Below, one piece after another: positions 25,565 through 33,805 of a stretch of 64,000 nt of DNA. This DNA is from Sphingopyxis sp. H053 (GTDB lineage: Bacteria; Pseudomonadota; Alphaproteobacteria; Sphingomonadales; Sphingomonadaceae), in assembly GCF_001468225.1 (NCBI RefSeq), contig NZ_LNRU01000003.1, positions 186,001-250,000 on the forward strand, written 5' to 3'. The notes below the pieces were generated by a model that was not told the origin of the DNA, ran no database searches, and saw nothing but the letters and a program-made list of their open reading frames with translations. Numbering within the stretch: position 1 is the first letter of the stretch; every line of letters starts with the position of its first letter. The translations under genes and the position numbers were made by a program.

Positions 25565-25585
25565 ATTGAGAATCGTTCTCGAAAA
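25565..25585. promoter_or_regulatory. Fur-box-like operator
   Basis: TTGAGAATCGTTCTCGAAA contains a perfect GAGAA/TTCTC inverted repeat around TCG, close to the classical Fur box core (TGAGAATCATTCTCA-like). It lies about 80 nt upstream of the haem receptor start. Confidence 0.75.
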
Positions 25586-25694
25586 TTAGCAGCAGGTGGC
25601 AGCGCGCGACGATCCGACCGCAAGTGCCGTGAACGCGGAAACAAGCTCGGAATGATGAAAGGCGGGCAGCGACCGGGAGCGCTCCATCACTCAT

Positions 25695-25819
25695 CGTCAC
25701 CCCGGACTTGATCCGGGGTCCCGCTTGAGGTCAAAGACAGTGAGTGCGTCAAAAAAGCGGGATCCCGGATCAAGTCCGGGAGGACGAAGGGGAATCAAGT
25801 AACGTCCGCTTCCCACCCC
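25695..25819. repeat. palindromic intergenic repeat, copy B (compound)
   Basis: Two 32-bp arms (25695-25726 and 25755-25786) form an inverted repeat with three mismatches. Each arm is itself a palindrome around GGACTTGATCC. The tail ending CGTCCGCTTCCCACCCC matches copy A at 22070-22131 over about 35 nt in the same orientation. Confidence 0.85.
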
Positions 25820-25840
25820 AAAGCCGACGCTGTCCGCGCG

Positions 25841-26848
25841 CTAAGCCCCCGGCCCTTCATAGGCATCGACGATCCGCCCGACGATCGGATGGCGGACGAC
25901 GTCGGCGCTGGTGAAATAGCTGACGTTGATGCCCTCCAGCCCTTCGAGCCGGCCGACCGCGTCGGCGAGGCCCGAGGTTGCGGGGATCGGCAAGTCGACC
26001 TGTTTCGGGTCGCCGCAGACCACCATGCGGCTGTTCATGCCGAAGCGGGTGAGGAACATCTTCATCTGCGGGATCGTCGTGTTCTGCGCCTCGTCGAGGA
26101 TGATGAAGGCGTCGGCGAGCGTGCGCCCGCGCATGAAGGCGAGCGGCGCGATCTCGATCTCACCCGACGCGATGCGGCGCTCGACCTGCTCGGCGGGCAG
26201 GCAGTCGTGGAGCGCGTCGTAGAGCGGGCGGAGGTACGGATCGACCTTTTCCTTCATGTCGCCGGGAAGGAAGCCGAGCTTCTCGCCCGCTTCGACCGCG
26301 GGGCGCGAGAGGATGAGGCGCTGGACGCTGCCGGTGATCAGCTGCGCAACCGCCTGCGCAACCGCGAGATAGGTCTTGCCGGTGCCCGCGGGGCCGAGCG
26401 CGAAAATCACGTCGTCGCGGGCGAGCGCCTGCATATAGGGGACCTGCGACGGCGCGCGCGGGACGATCGTCTTTTTGCGCGTGCGGATCATGATCGGCGG
26501 CGCTTCGTCCTTGTCGTGGCGGATGATGCCCGCGAGCGTCGGCTGCGCCGACATCGCGATCACCCCGTCGACGAGGCCGGTGTCGACCTCCTGCCCCTGT
26601 TCGATCCGGTTGTAGAGTTCGGTGAGCACGTCGCGCGCGCGCGCCGCGGCCTCGGCCTCGCCCTCGATCTGCACGCGGTTGCCGCGCGCCGAGATATAGA
26701 CGCCGAGGCGGTTTTCGATCGCGACGAGGTTGCGGTCGAACTCGCCGAAGAGGATGCCCAAAAGCTGCGTTCGCTCAAATTCCGCCGTCAGTCGGACGCG
26801 GTCGCCGGGTTCGGCGGGGGCGGAGGCGGTCAGCGGGCGTTTGGACAT
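25841..26848 (-). CDS. phoH: PhoH family ATPase (PhoH/PhoL)
   Basis: A 335-residue cytoplasmic P-loop ATPase with an N-terminal KH-like region (about 30-85). Walker A is GPAGTGKT (152-159) and Walker B is FIILDEAQNTT, with RPAVEAGEKLGFLPGD and CGDPKQVDLP as helicase-like motifs. The family is linked to RNA metabolism and normally sits between miaB and ybeY. Here miaB is present 130 nt upstream, but ybeY is displaced by ~9.3 kb. Confidence 0.94.
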   Translation of the reverse strand: MSKRPLTASAPAEPGDRVRLTAEFERTQLLGILFGEFDRNLVAIENRLGVYISARGNRVQIEGEAEAAARARDVLTELYNRIEQGQEVDTGLVDGVIAMSAQPTLAGIIRHDKDEAPPIMIRTRKKTIVPRAPSQVPYMQALARDDVIFALGPAGTGKTYLAVAQAVAQLITGSVQRLILSRPAVEAGEKLGFLPGDMKEKVDPYLRPLYDALHDCLPAEQVERRIASGEIEIAPLAFMRGRTLADAFIILDEAQNTTIPQMKMFLTRFGMNSRMVVCGDPKQVDLPIPATSGLADAVGRLEGLEGINVSYFTSADVVRHPIVGRIVDAYEGPGA

Positions 26849-26925
26849 ATAAGCAAGGCTCCTTCGATCGACGACATGACTGTAGCCCCGTCAAGGCGGG
26901 AGTCCATGACTTGCGGACTGCGAAT

Positions 26926-26973
26926 AGGACGGAAGGAGACGGAGTGTGTCTTCGGGGAGACAGCTTCCGTCCT
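26926..26973 (-). terminator. hairpin between miaB and phoH
   Basis: The 10-bp arms AGGACGGAAG and CTTCCGTCCT enclose a second small inverted repeat (GTCT / AGAC). It lies just past the miaB stop. There is no clear U-tract, so it may be an attenuator or processing site rather than a full terminator. Confidence 0.45.
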
Positions 26974-26978
26974 GCCCA

Positions 26979-28328
26979 CTAGGCGACCTCTTCCATCAGC
27001 GCTTCGGCGCCAACGCTGTTGGCACCGGCCGACGTGATCCGCACGTCGATCATATCGCCGATCTTGAGCCCCGGCGCGATGACGTGCACCGACTGGAGCC
27101 AGGGCGACTTGCCGATCAGCTGGCCGTCGAGCTTGCCCTTGCGTTCGAGGAGCAGGCGCGTCGTGCGGCCAACGGTCGCCTCGTTGAACGCCTGCTGCTG
27201 TTCGTTGAGCAGCGCTTGCAGGCGTTGGAGGCGCTCATTGAGCACCGCTTCGTCGATCTGATCGTCCATCGTCGCGGCGGGGGTGCCGGGGCGGCGCGAA
27301 TATTTGAAGCTGTACGCCATCGCATAATTGGTCGCACGGACGATATCGAGCGTCGCCTGGAAATCGGCGTCGGTTTCGCCGGGGAAGCCGACGATGAAGT
27401 CGCCCGAGATCGCGATGTCGGGACGCACGGCGCGGACGCGTTCGATGATCTTGAGATAGCTTTCGACCGAATGGCTGCGGTTCATCGCGGCGAGGATGCG
27501 GTCGCTGCCCGCCTGCACCGGCAGGTGGAGGAAGGGCATCAGCTTGTCGATCTCGCCATGCGCGGCGATCAGCCCGTCGGTCATGTCGTTGGGGTGGCTG
27601 GTCGTGTAGCGGATGCGCTCTAACCCGTCCTCGCGCGCGAGTTCGCGGATCAGCCCGTCGAGGCCGATCGCCCGGCCCTTGGCGTCCTCGCCGTCCCAAG
27701 CGTTGACGTTCTGGCCGAGCAAGGTGATTTCGCGCACCCCGCCCGCGACGAGCGCGCGCGCCTCGGCGATCAGGTCGGCGAAGGGCCGGCTGATCTCGGC
27801 GCCGCGCGTATAGGGCACGACGCAATAGGTGCAGAATTTGTCGCAGCCTTCCTGCACCGTCAGGAAGGCGGTCGGGCGCTGCCCGCCCGCACGTTTGGGC
27901 AGCGCGCCGAACTTGCTCTCGGCGGGCATGTCGAGGTCGACGGCTTTTTCGCCGCGCGCGGCGCGGGCGATCAGATCGGGAAGGCGGTGATATGCCTGCG
28001 GGCCGACGACGACATCGACGGTCGGAGCGCGGCGCGCGATTTCGGCGCCCTCGGCCTGTGCGACGCAGCCCGCGACCGCGATCGTCGGACGGCTGCCGTC
28101 GGCGCGCTTCAGCCGGCCGATGTCCGAATAGACTTTCTCGGCCGCCTTTTCGCGGATGTGGCAGGTGTTGAGCACGACGAGGTCGGCGTCGGCGCCGTCG
28201 GCGGCGGCGACATAGCCCTCGGCACCCAGCATCTCGGCCATGCGCTCGCCGTCATAGACGTTCATCTGGCAGCCGAAGGATTTGACGTGAAAAGTCTTTT
28301 GAGGACTTGGGGGAGAGTCGGATTTCAT
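26979..28328 (-). CDS. miaB: tRNA-2-methylthio-N6-dimethylallyladenosine synthase MiaB
   Basis: A 449-residue methylthiotransferase modifying A37 of tRNAs that read UNN codons. The N-terminal domain has the three cluster cysteines ([29 protein letters not shown]). The radical-SAM motif is [17 protein letters not shown]. The central region includes VNAWDG and [12 protein letters not shown], and a C-terminal TRAM domain ends the protein. I use the ATG at 28328, where the family alignment starts. plsC ends 7 nt upstream, so they share a transcript. Confidence 0.96.
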   Translation of the reverse strand: MKSDSPPSPQKTFHVKSFGCQMNVYDGERMAEMLGAEGYVAAADGADADLVVLNTCHIREKAAEKVYSDIGRLKRADGSRPTIAVAGCVAQAEGAEIARRAPTVDVVVGPQAYHRLPDLIARAARGEKAVDLDMPAESKFGALPKRAGGQRPTAFLTVQEGCDKFCTYCVVPYTRGAEISRPFADLIAEARALVAGGVREITLLGQNVNAWDGEDAKGRAIGLDGLIRELAREDGLERIRYTTSHPNDMTDGLIAAHGEIDKLMPFLHLPVQAGSDRILAAMNRSHSVESYLKIIERVRAVRPDIAISGDFIVGFPGETDADFQATLDIVRATNYAMAYSFKYSRRPGTPAATMDDQIDEAVLNERLQRLQALLNEQQQAFNEATVGRTTRLLLERKGKLDGQLIGKSPWLQSVHVIAPGLKIGDMIDVRITSAGANSVGAEALMEEVA

Positions 28329-28335
28329 CGGCGCG

Positions 28336-29124
28336 CTATAGGCGATGCGGCGCGCCGGCGGAAGACCGCGCAATTTCCTCCGCAATCGAGGCGCGCGCGG
28401 CCTCGGCGAGCAGCTTGCGGTCGGCCTCGACGATGTCAGGAAGCGGGTCGAGATAGTGGATCGTCAGGTGGACCGGGCGCTTGCGCGCGAGCAGCCGCTT
28501 GAAATTGTCGAGCCCCGATTCGGGATCGAGCCAGGCGATATCGTTCGCCTCATGCCCATAATCGAGAAACACCGGCTGGACGCGCAGGTTCGGCGGCGTC
28601 GGGATCACCGCCTGAAACAACGAGGCGCGGAAGGGCAGCAGGCCGTCGCCCGGCCCCGTCGTGCCTTCGGGGAAGAGCGTCACCGGGCGGCCGCGCGCGA
28701 GCGCACCCCGCAGCTCGTTCGCCTGATTGTGGATCTCGCGCCGCGCCTCGCGCTGGACATAGACGGTGTGGTTCTGGTCGGCGAGCCAGCCGACGAGCGG
28801 GGTTGTGCCGACCTCGGCCTTCGACACGAACGCCGAGCGCGCGGCGCCGCCGAGCGCGAGAATGTCGAGCCAGCTGACATGGTTCGACACGAACAGGACG
28901 TTGCGCCGGAGCCGCGTGCCCGTCGTGCGGATGCGCAGCCCGGCGATCCAGCCCACGGCGTTGAGGAAGGCCATCACCATCGGCGACGGGCGACGGGCGG
29001 CGCGGTAGAGGAGGTGCGGGACGATCAGGAAAAGCAGCGTCAGCACCATCAAGGCGAGACGGGCGACCGTCCGCCAGGTGATCGAGGCGCGATCAGTCGC
29101 GCTTGCGATCGATGGCGACACCAT
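28336..29124 (-). CDS. plsC: 1-acyl-sn-glycerol-3-phosphate acyltransferase (PlsC family)
   Basis: A 262-residue inner-membrane acyltransferase of phospholipid synthesis. The N-terminal hydrophobic segment (about 20-45) anchors it. The catalytic NHxxxxD block is [16 protein letters not shown], and acceptor-binding motif III is [17 protein letters not shown]. Its first 32 nt overlap the end of fur, and miaB starts 7 nt after it. Related acyltransferases can use other lysolipids, so strict substrate is inferred from family. Confidence 0.9.
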   Translation of the reverse strand: MVSPSIASATDRASITWRTVARLALMVLTLLFLIVPHLLYRAARRPSPMVMAFLNAVGWIAGLRIRTTGTRLRRNVLFVSNHVSWLDILALGGAARSAFVSKAEVGTTPLVGWLADQNHTVYVQREARREIHNQANELRGALARGRPVTLFPEGTTGPGDGLLPFRASLFQAVIPTPPNLRVQPVFLDYGHEANDIAWLDPESGLDNFKRLLARKRPVHLTIHYLDPLPDIVEADRKLLAEAARASIAEEIARSSAGAPHRL

Positions 29125-29518
29125 AAAGCTCCATGCGATGGTCGACGAGGCGGAAGCCCAGCCGTTCGGCGATCACCTTCTGCAACGCCTCAAGCTCGGG
29201 ATCGACGAATTCGATCACCTTGCCCGTTTCGACGTCGATCAGATGATCGTGATGCGCCTCGGGCGCGGCTTCGTAGCGCGAGCGGCCGTCGCCGAAATCG
29301 TGGCGGTCGAGGATGCCCGCCTCTTCGAACAGGCGGACGGTGCGGTAGACAGTGGCGATCGAGATGCCGCTGTCGACCTTTGACGCGCGCTCATACAGCG
29401 TCTCGACGTCGGGATGATCCTCCGAATCCGAAATGACGCGCGCAATGATGCGGCGCTGCTCGGTGATGCGGAGCCCCTTTTCGTGGCACAATGCTTCGAG
29501 ATCGATATTGCCGGACAT
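29093..29518 (-). CDS. fur: Fur-family metalloregulator
   Basis: A 141-residue repressor with an N-terminal winged helix (RITEQRRIIARVISDSEDHPD; ISIATVYRTVRLFEEAG). The metal-binding C-terminal half carries EAHHDHLIDVETGKVIEF. The C-terminal CxxC structural zinc motif is absent; the only Cys is near the N-terminus, as in many alphaproteobacterial Fur/Mur proteins. Iron versus manganese specificity cannot be decided from sequence. I use the ATG at 29518 with AGGAAAGG upstream. It is the likely regulator of the haem receptor in this window. Confidence 0.92.
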   Translation of the reverse strand: MSGNIDLEALCHEKGLRITEQRRIIARVISDSEDHPDVETLYERASKVDSGISIATVYRTVRLFEEAGILDRHDFGDGRSRYEAAPEAHHDHLIDVETGKVIEFVDPELEALQKVIAERLGFRLVDHRMELYGVAIDRKRD

Positions 29519-29551
29519 GCTTGCCTTTCCTGCAGATGCAGCCGTGTCTGT

Positions 29552-29564
29552 GTTTGTTACAAAC
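29552..29564. promoter_or_regulatory. palindrome upstream of fur
   Basis: GTTTGTTACAAAC is a perfect 13-bp palindrome in an AT-rich stretch 34 nt upstream of the fur start. It is a candidate operator for autoregulation or for the neighbouring MucR. Confidence 0.45.
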
Positions 29565-29593
29565 TGTATAGGCACGCCCCGCGGATAGGACAA

Positions 29594-29618
29594 GGGCGGC
29601 ACCCCTACGACGCCGCCC
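29594..29618 (-). terminator. hairpin terminator after mucR
   Basis: GGGCGGC and GCCGCCC with an 11-nt loop form a GC-rich stem between mucR and fur. On the minus strand it is followed by TTGTCC, a weak U-tract. Confidence 0.55.
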
Positions 29619-29666
29619 TCCCCTGCTCCGGATGGAGCGATTTATCTTGGGCCCTGACCCTAAGGT

Positions 29667-30101
29667 TCAGACCTTGGGCTTGCGCTTGCGCCCGCCGCCG
29701 CGGCCCTTGGTGCCGAGGCCGATTTCCTTGGCCAGCGCGCGGCGCTTTTCGGCATAGTTCGGCGCGACCATCGGATAGTCGGCGGGCAGGCCCCACTTTG
29801 CGCGATAATCGTCGGGGGTCATGCCATAATGCGTCATCAGGTGGCGGCGCAGCATTTTAAGCTTTTTGCCGTCCTCGAGACAGACGATGAAGTCGGGTTT
29901 GACCGAGGTACGGATCGACACCGCCGGCACCAGCTTTTCCTCGACGACCGGTTCGCTGCCGAGACCCGACAAGGCGGCGTGAACATTATTTATCAAAATG
30001 GAGAGATCCGAAATCGCGACGCTGTTGTTGCTGACATGTGCGGCGACGATGTCAGCGGTAAGCGTAACGAGCATCTCGTTGGTATCGGCTTGGTCGGACA
30101 T
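29667..30101 (-). CDS. MucR/Ros-family transcriptional regulator
   Basis: A 144-residue nucleoid-associated-type regulator. The Ros/MucR zinc-finger region is FIVCLEDGKKLKMLRRHLMTH followed by YGMTPDDYRAKWGLP and YPMVAPNYAEKRR. The usual second cysteine of C-x-x-C is Asp77 (C74-L-E-D77), with His87 and His91 retained. Such Cys/Asp/His variants are known in the family. The basic tail GRGGGRKRKPKV is typical. MucR proteins repress many AT-rich promoters and control surface polysaccharide and cell-cycle genes in other alphaproteobacteria; targets here are unknown. Confidence 0.93.
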   Translation of the reverse strand: MSDQADTNEMLVTLTADIVAAHVSNNSVAISDLSILINNVHAALSGLGSEPVVEEKLVPAVSIRTSVKPDFIVCLEDGKKLKMLRRHLMTHYGMTPDDYRAKWGLPADYPMVAPNYAEKRRALAKEIGLGTKGRGGGRKRKPKV

Positions 30102-30210
30102 GAGACTATTCCTTGATTCTTATTACCCAGAAGACATGCCGGCGAATATTGGATTTGTTCTTCCGCCAGCCAGAATACTGCCACTTTGGATGGAATTCCG
30201 CAATGACCGA

Positions 30211-30693
30211 TCAGTCCGCCTTTTCACCGCGTGCCGACCGGCGCATCGTAATTGCGTCGCGAACCACCCCATCATTACCGCGGTAATAGGCCGGCCGTCG
30301 GCCGCACTCTGCAAAACCTGCGCTCTCATAGAGATGAACCGCGTCATTATCGGCGCGCATTTCAAGAAAATAGTCTTCGGCACCCTGTTCGGCGGCCCAT
30401 GCCCGCCAGTCGTCGATCAGTAATGCACCGATACCGCGGCCGCGAAACTGCGGGTCGACCGCGAGCAATAATAATTCGCTTTCGGGCCCGGCGATGCGCG
30501 CCGCCGAGAAACCGCACGCGTGATCGCCGTCCCACGCGAGGCACACGCGCGCCGAGGGCAGCGCGAACAAGGTCAAAAGCTGCGCGCCGCTCCACGCTTC
30601 GCCATAAGCGGGCTCGAATGCGGCCTCCATCACGCGCATCACCGCGGCGAGATCGCCGACGCGGGCGGTCGCGAGGCGGATGGCGCTGCTCAT
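30211..30693 (-). CDS. rimI: ribosomal-protein-alanine N-acetyltransferase-type GNAT (RimI)
   Basis: A 160-residue GNAT acetyltransferase. Acetyl-CoA binding motif A is LLAVDPQFRGRGIGALLIDDW, followed by LEMRADNDAVHLYESAGFAECGRRPAYY, the RimI signature. RimI acetylates the N-terminus of ribosomal protein S18 in E. coli. The ATG overlaps the TGA of tsaB (ATGA), an arrangement conserved in many bacteria, which strengthens the assignment. The longer frame upstream is antisense-like and lacks homology. Confidence 0.9.
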   Translation of the reverse strand: MSSAIRLATARVGDLAAVMRVMEAAFEPAYGEAWSGAQLLTLFALPSARVCLAWDGDHACGFSAARIAGPESELLLLAVDPQFRGRGIGALLIDDWRAWAAEQGAEDYFLEMRADNDAVHLYESAGFAECGRRPAYYRGNDGVVRDAITMRRSARGEKAD

Positions 30694-31307
30694 GCCGGCG
30701 CCATCGGCTTGGCATCGGGCGCGCGACCGTAAATCGGGCTGGGCCCATCGATCAGCAAAGCGGGCGGCAACCGCAGGAATGCCCGCGCGTCGGGCAGCGC
30801 CGCCAGCGCGCGTCCGGTGCCGCGGCGCGCGACAAAGGGCTCGGCGCGATTGCCGACGACCAGTTCGTCGCCGATCAGGACGGCGTCGTCGGGCAGCAGC
30901 GAGCGAATCTCGCCGCGCGGCGTCAGGTCCGCCGCGAACGGCTGGACGAAGTATTGGCCGTGGCCGCCCTCCATCACCACCAGCGCGCCGCCGGCGGCTG
31001 CGATCTCGTCGGCGGCGCCGGCCGCAACCAGCGCGAGCGTCGAAAAGCCATGCACGGGCACCTGCCACCCGAGCGCCAGCGCACGCGCCGCCGCAACGCC
31101 GATCCGGACCCCGGCAAAGCTGCCCGGGCCGCATCCCGCGACGATGACGTCGGCGCGGCCGCCGCCTGCAAGTTCGGCGATCAGCGGAACCAGCCGTTCG
31201 GCGTGGCCGCGGCCGATCACCTCGTGACGATGGTCGACGACCGCCCCGGCCTCCAGCAACGCCACCGAACAGGCTTCGCTCGCCGAATCGATGACCAGAT
31301 ACCGCAT
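30690..31307 (-). CDS. tsaB: tRNA threonylcarbamoyladenosine biosynthesis protein TsaB
   Basis: A 205-residue ASKHA-fold protein that partners TsaD in making t6A37 of tRNA. The start MRYLVIDSASEACSVAL and the GPGSFAGVRIGVAAARALA segment are diagnostic. TsaB is catalytically inactive and acts as scaffold with TsaD and TsaE, which are not in this window. It is translationally coupled to rimI. Confidence 0.94.
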   Translation of the reverse strand: MRYLVIDSASEACSVALLEAGAVVDHRHEVIGRGHAERLVPLIAELAGGGRADVIVAGCGPGSFAGVRIGVAAARALALGWQVPVHGFSTLALVAAGAADEIAAAGGALVVMEGGHGQYFVQPFAADLTPRGEIRSLLPDDAVLIGDELVVGNRAEPFVARRGTGRALAALPDARAFLRLPPALLIDGPSPIYGRAPDAKPMAPA

Positions 31308-31324
31308 CGAGGCAGGATGCTCGC

Positions 31325-31918
31325 TCAGACGATGCGGTTGAAGCGGGCGAAATCGGGGCGCGGGCTGCGATCGAAGATCGTTGCAGCATCGCCATAGCCG
31401 AGGGTCGAGATGAAGTTGCTCTTCACATTCGGCTGATCGGCAAAGAAGGCCTCGTCCACCCCGGCGTTGTTGAACCCCGACATCGGCCCGGTATCGAGCC
31501 CGAGCGCGCGCGCCGCGAGGATGAAATAGGCGCCCTGGAGGGTGGCATTGCGGAAAGCGGTCGTCTGCGCCAGCGCCTCGTTGCCCGCGAACCAGCTGCG
31601 CGCGTCGGTATGCGGGAAGAATTCGGGCAGATTTTCGTAAAATTCATTGTCGCTCGCGATGATCGCGGTGACCGGCGCCTTCCGGATCTTTTCCTCGTTC
31701 CCCGGTATCGCGTGCGCGGCGAGCTTTGCCTTCGCTTCGTCGGTCACGCACCAGACGATCCGCGCCGGCAGGCTGTTGGCGCTGGTCGGGCCGAACTTCA
31801 CCAGATCCCAGATCGCGTGCAGCTGCGTCTCCGAAACGGGCTTGTCGAGATAGCCGTTATAGGTTCGCGCGGTACGAAACAGCTGGTCGAGAGCGCTGTC
31901 GGAAAGCGGCTCGCTCAT
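31325..31918 (-). CDS. nitroreductase-family malonic semialdehyde reductase (RutE-like)
   Basis: A 197-residue flavoprotein of the RutE/HadB group. Motifs are FRTARTYNGYLDKPV, LVKFGPTSANSLPARIVW, NEALAQTTAFRNATLQGAYFI and the late GYGDAATIFDRSPR. RutE reduces malonic semialdehyde from uracil catabolism, but no other rut gene is here, so it may serve as a general semialdehyde or quinone reductase. It is in line with tsaB (17 nt) and nifU-like (26 nt) on the same strand. Confidence 0.88.
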   Translation of the reverse strand: MSEPLSDSALDQLFRTARTYNGYLDKPVSETQLHAIWDLVKFGPTSANSLPARIVWCVTDEAKAKLAAHAIPGNEEKIRKAPVTAIIASDNEFYENLPEFFPHTDARSWFAGNEALAQTTAFRNATLQGAYFILAARALGLDTGPMSGFNNAGVDEAFFADQPNVKSNFISTLGYGDAATIFDRSPRPDFARFNRIV

Positions 31919-31944
31919 GGGGCATCTCCTGAAATGATTTTTGA

Positions 31945-32520
31945 TCAGACGGCGTGGACTGCCGTTACCTCAGGCACATAATGTTTCAAGAGGGACTCGA
32001 TGCCATTCTTGAGCGTCGCGGTCGAGGATGGGCATCCCGCACACGCGCCCTGCATCTTCAGATACACATTGCCCTTGTCGAAACCGCGATAGACGATGTC
32101 GCCGCCGTCGTTGGCGACCGCGGGGCGGACGCGCGTTTCGATCAGTTCCTTGATCTGCTCGATGATGTCGGCGTCGGCGGGATCGTCGGCAAAACCGGCC
32201 TCATCCTCGGGCGGCACCGAAAAACCCGCGCTTGCGGCGTTGAACAGCGGCACGTCGGCGAGAAAGTGATCCATCACGATGCCGAGCACGTCGGGCTTTG
32301 CATCGGCCCATTCGGCGCCGGGCGCGATCGTCACCGACACGAAATCGCGGCCGAAAAAGACCCCCGTCACGTCGCCAAGCGAGAAAAGCGCGCTGGCGAG
32401 GGGCGACGCCTCGGCCTCTTCGGGGCTGGCAAAGTCGCGGGTTCCGGCCTCCATCACCGCCCGGCCGGGCAGGAATTTGAGCGTCGCGGGATTGGGCGTC
32501 GATTCGGTTTCGATCAGCAT
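31945..32520 (-). CDS. NifU-domain Fe-S scaffold/carrier protein (Nfu type)
   Basis: A 191-residue protein with the Nfu N-terminal domain (MLIETESTPNPATLKFLPG..) and the C-terminal NifU domain. The latter carries the cluster motif QGACAGCPSS (CxxC) after RPAVANDGGDIVYRGF. It carries or inserts 4Fe-4S clusters. A start three codons upstream (ATG at 32529) is equally possible; I use the one at which the family begins. Confidence 0.93.
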   Translation of the reverse strand: MLIETESTPNPATLKFLPGRAVMEAGTRDFASPEEAEASPLASALFSLGDVTGVFFGRDFVSVTIAPGAEWADAKPDVLGIVMDHFLADVPLFNAASAGFSVPPEDEAGFADDPADADIIEQIKELIETRVRPAVANDGGDIVYRGFDKGNVYLKMQGACAGCPSSTATLKNGIESLLKHYVPEVTAVHAV

Positions 32521-32583
32521 GGGGTGCATGTGGGGCCGAGCGAGGCTTTGTGCAAGACGACATGGATGCGCTAAGGCGCGGCG

Positions 32584-33453
32584 ATGCGTCCTTTCACCCA
32601 TTTTGCCGCGCTCGACTGGTCGGGCGCACGCGGCCCGCGCCAGCGCGGGATCGCCCTGGCGGTCGCGAGCGGCAACGTGGCGCCCGCGCTGGTGCGGCCG
32701 GGGCATATCTGGTCGCGGAGCGAAATTCTCGAATGGCTGGAGGGTGTTGTGGCGGCGGGCGAGAATATGCTGATCGGTTTCGACTTTTCGGCCGCCTTCG
32801 CCTTTGCCGACCATGGCGCCTATTTCCCCGGCTGGGCGGAGAGCCCCGCCGACATGCGCATGCTGTGGGCACTCGTCGAACGGCTGGCGGGCGGCGATCC
32901 GCATTATGAAGCGGGGGGATTTCTGGCGCACGCCGAGGTGCGGCGGCATTTCCGGCAGCGCGGCGAGGCGGGCGACCTGTTCGAAGCGGGCGCCGGGCGG
33001 CTGCGCGTCGTCGAGCATCACCAGCGCGCGACGAAGCAGGCGGCGAGCGTCAGCAATTTCAACCTCGTCGGTGCGGCGCAGGTCGGCAAGGCCAGCCTGT
33101 CGGGCATGCGCCTGCTCCACCGGCTGTCGCGCCGCATCCCGTTGTGGCCCGGCGATCCCGTGCCCGCCACGGGACCGATGCTGGTCGAAATCTACACCAG
33201 CCTGGCCGCGCGCGCGGCCGGGCTGCCCCCGGGGCGCAGCAAGATCCGCGACGGCGCGGCGCTCGATGCGGCGCTCGCGGCGCTGGGCTCGCCGCCGTGC
33301 CGGTTGACAGGGCCGGTCAGCGACCATGCGAGCGACGCGCTGCTGACCGCCGCCTGGCTGCGCGCGATCGCCGGCGACGCCGCCCCCTGGTCGCCGTCGC
33401 CGCTGACGGACCGCCTTGCGCGAACCGAGGGCTGGACCTTTGGCATCATCTGA
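32584..33453 (+). CDS. DUF429-like (RNase H fold) protein
   Basis: A 289-residue cytoplasmic protein. FAALDWSGA at the N-terminus, MLIGFDFSAAFAF near residue 65 and SDHASDALLTAAWLRAIAG near 255 carry spaced acidic residues in the pattern of RNase H-like DUF429 proteins. Assignment is from this motif order only. No partner gene adjoins; it is divergent from the nifU-like gene with 63 nt between starts and precedes tRNA-Thr. Confidence 0.6.
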   Translation: MRPFTHFAALDWSGARGPRQRGIALAVASGNVAPALVRPGHIWSRSEILEWLEGVVAAGENMLIGFDFSAAFAFADHGAYFPGWAESPADMRMLWALVERLAGGDPHYEAGGFLAHAEVRRHFRQRGEAGDLFEAGAGRLRVVEHHQRATKQAASVSNFNLVGAAQVGKASLSGMRLLHRLSRRIPLWPGDPVPATGPMLVEIYTSLAARAAGLPPGRSKIRDGAALDAALAALGSPPCRLTGPVSDHASDALLTAAWLRAIAGDAAPWSPSPLTDRLARTEGWTFGII

Positions 33454-33530
33454 CGATTTCCTGCTTGCCGCATTTTCCCAACGTCGGATGTTTCCATCCG
33501 GCCGAAAAATGCTAAGGGGCGGTCAGCCGT

Positions 33531-33606
<76 letters not shown>

Positions 33607-33805
33607 TCAGCATATTTCAGTGCCTTCAGAAGCGCCGTACAGGCGCCGCCGGTGCGCGACGCGACGGCACCGTGCGCACGATCAAATTGCCGAAGCGGCC
33701 CTGACCTGTCATCCGCCCCTCGGCGAGCTGGCGCGGAATCACTTTCCCGGCGGCCGCCTCACAGCCATGATTTCATTTTACCCGACCCCACCGAAGGAGA
33801 TTTAT

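Larger units (their letters stand above)
25488..25840. other. 353-nt intergenic region with Fur-like site and repeat
   Basis: Between the haem receptor start and the phoH stop I find no coding potential. The half near the receptor is AT-rich and carries the Fur-like box. The half near phoH is filled by palindromic repeat copy B and a short hairpin (CGTCCGCTT / AAGCCGACG, one mismatch) at 25803-25829. Confidence 0.8.

Noticed and set aside
31945-33327. 460-codon extension of the nifU-like frame
   Set aside because: The upstream part is antisense to the DUF429-like gene and unlike any protein; homology starts at the ATG at 32520.
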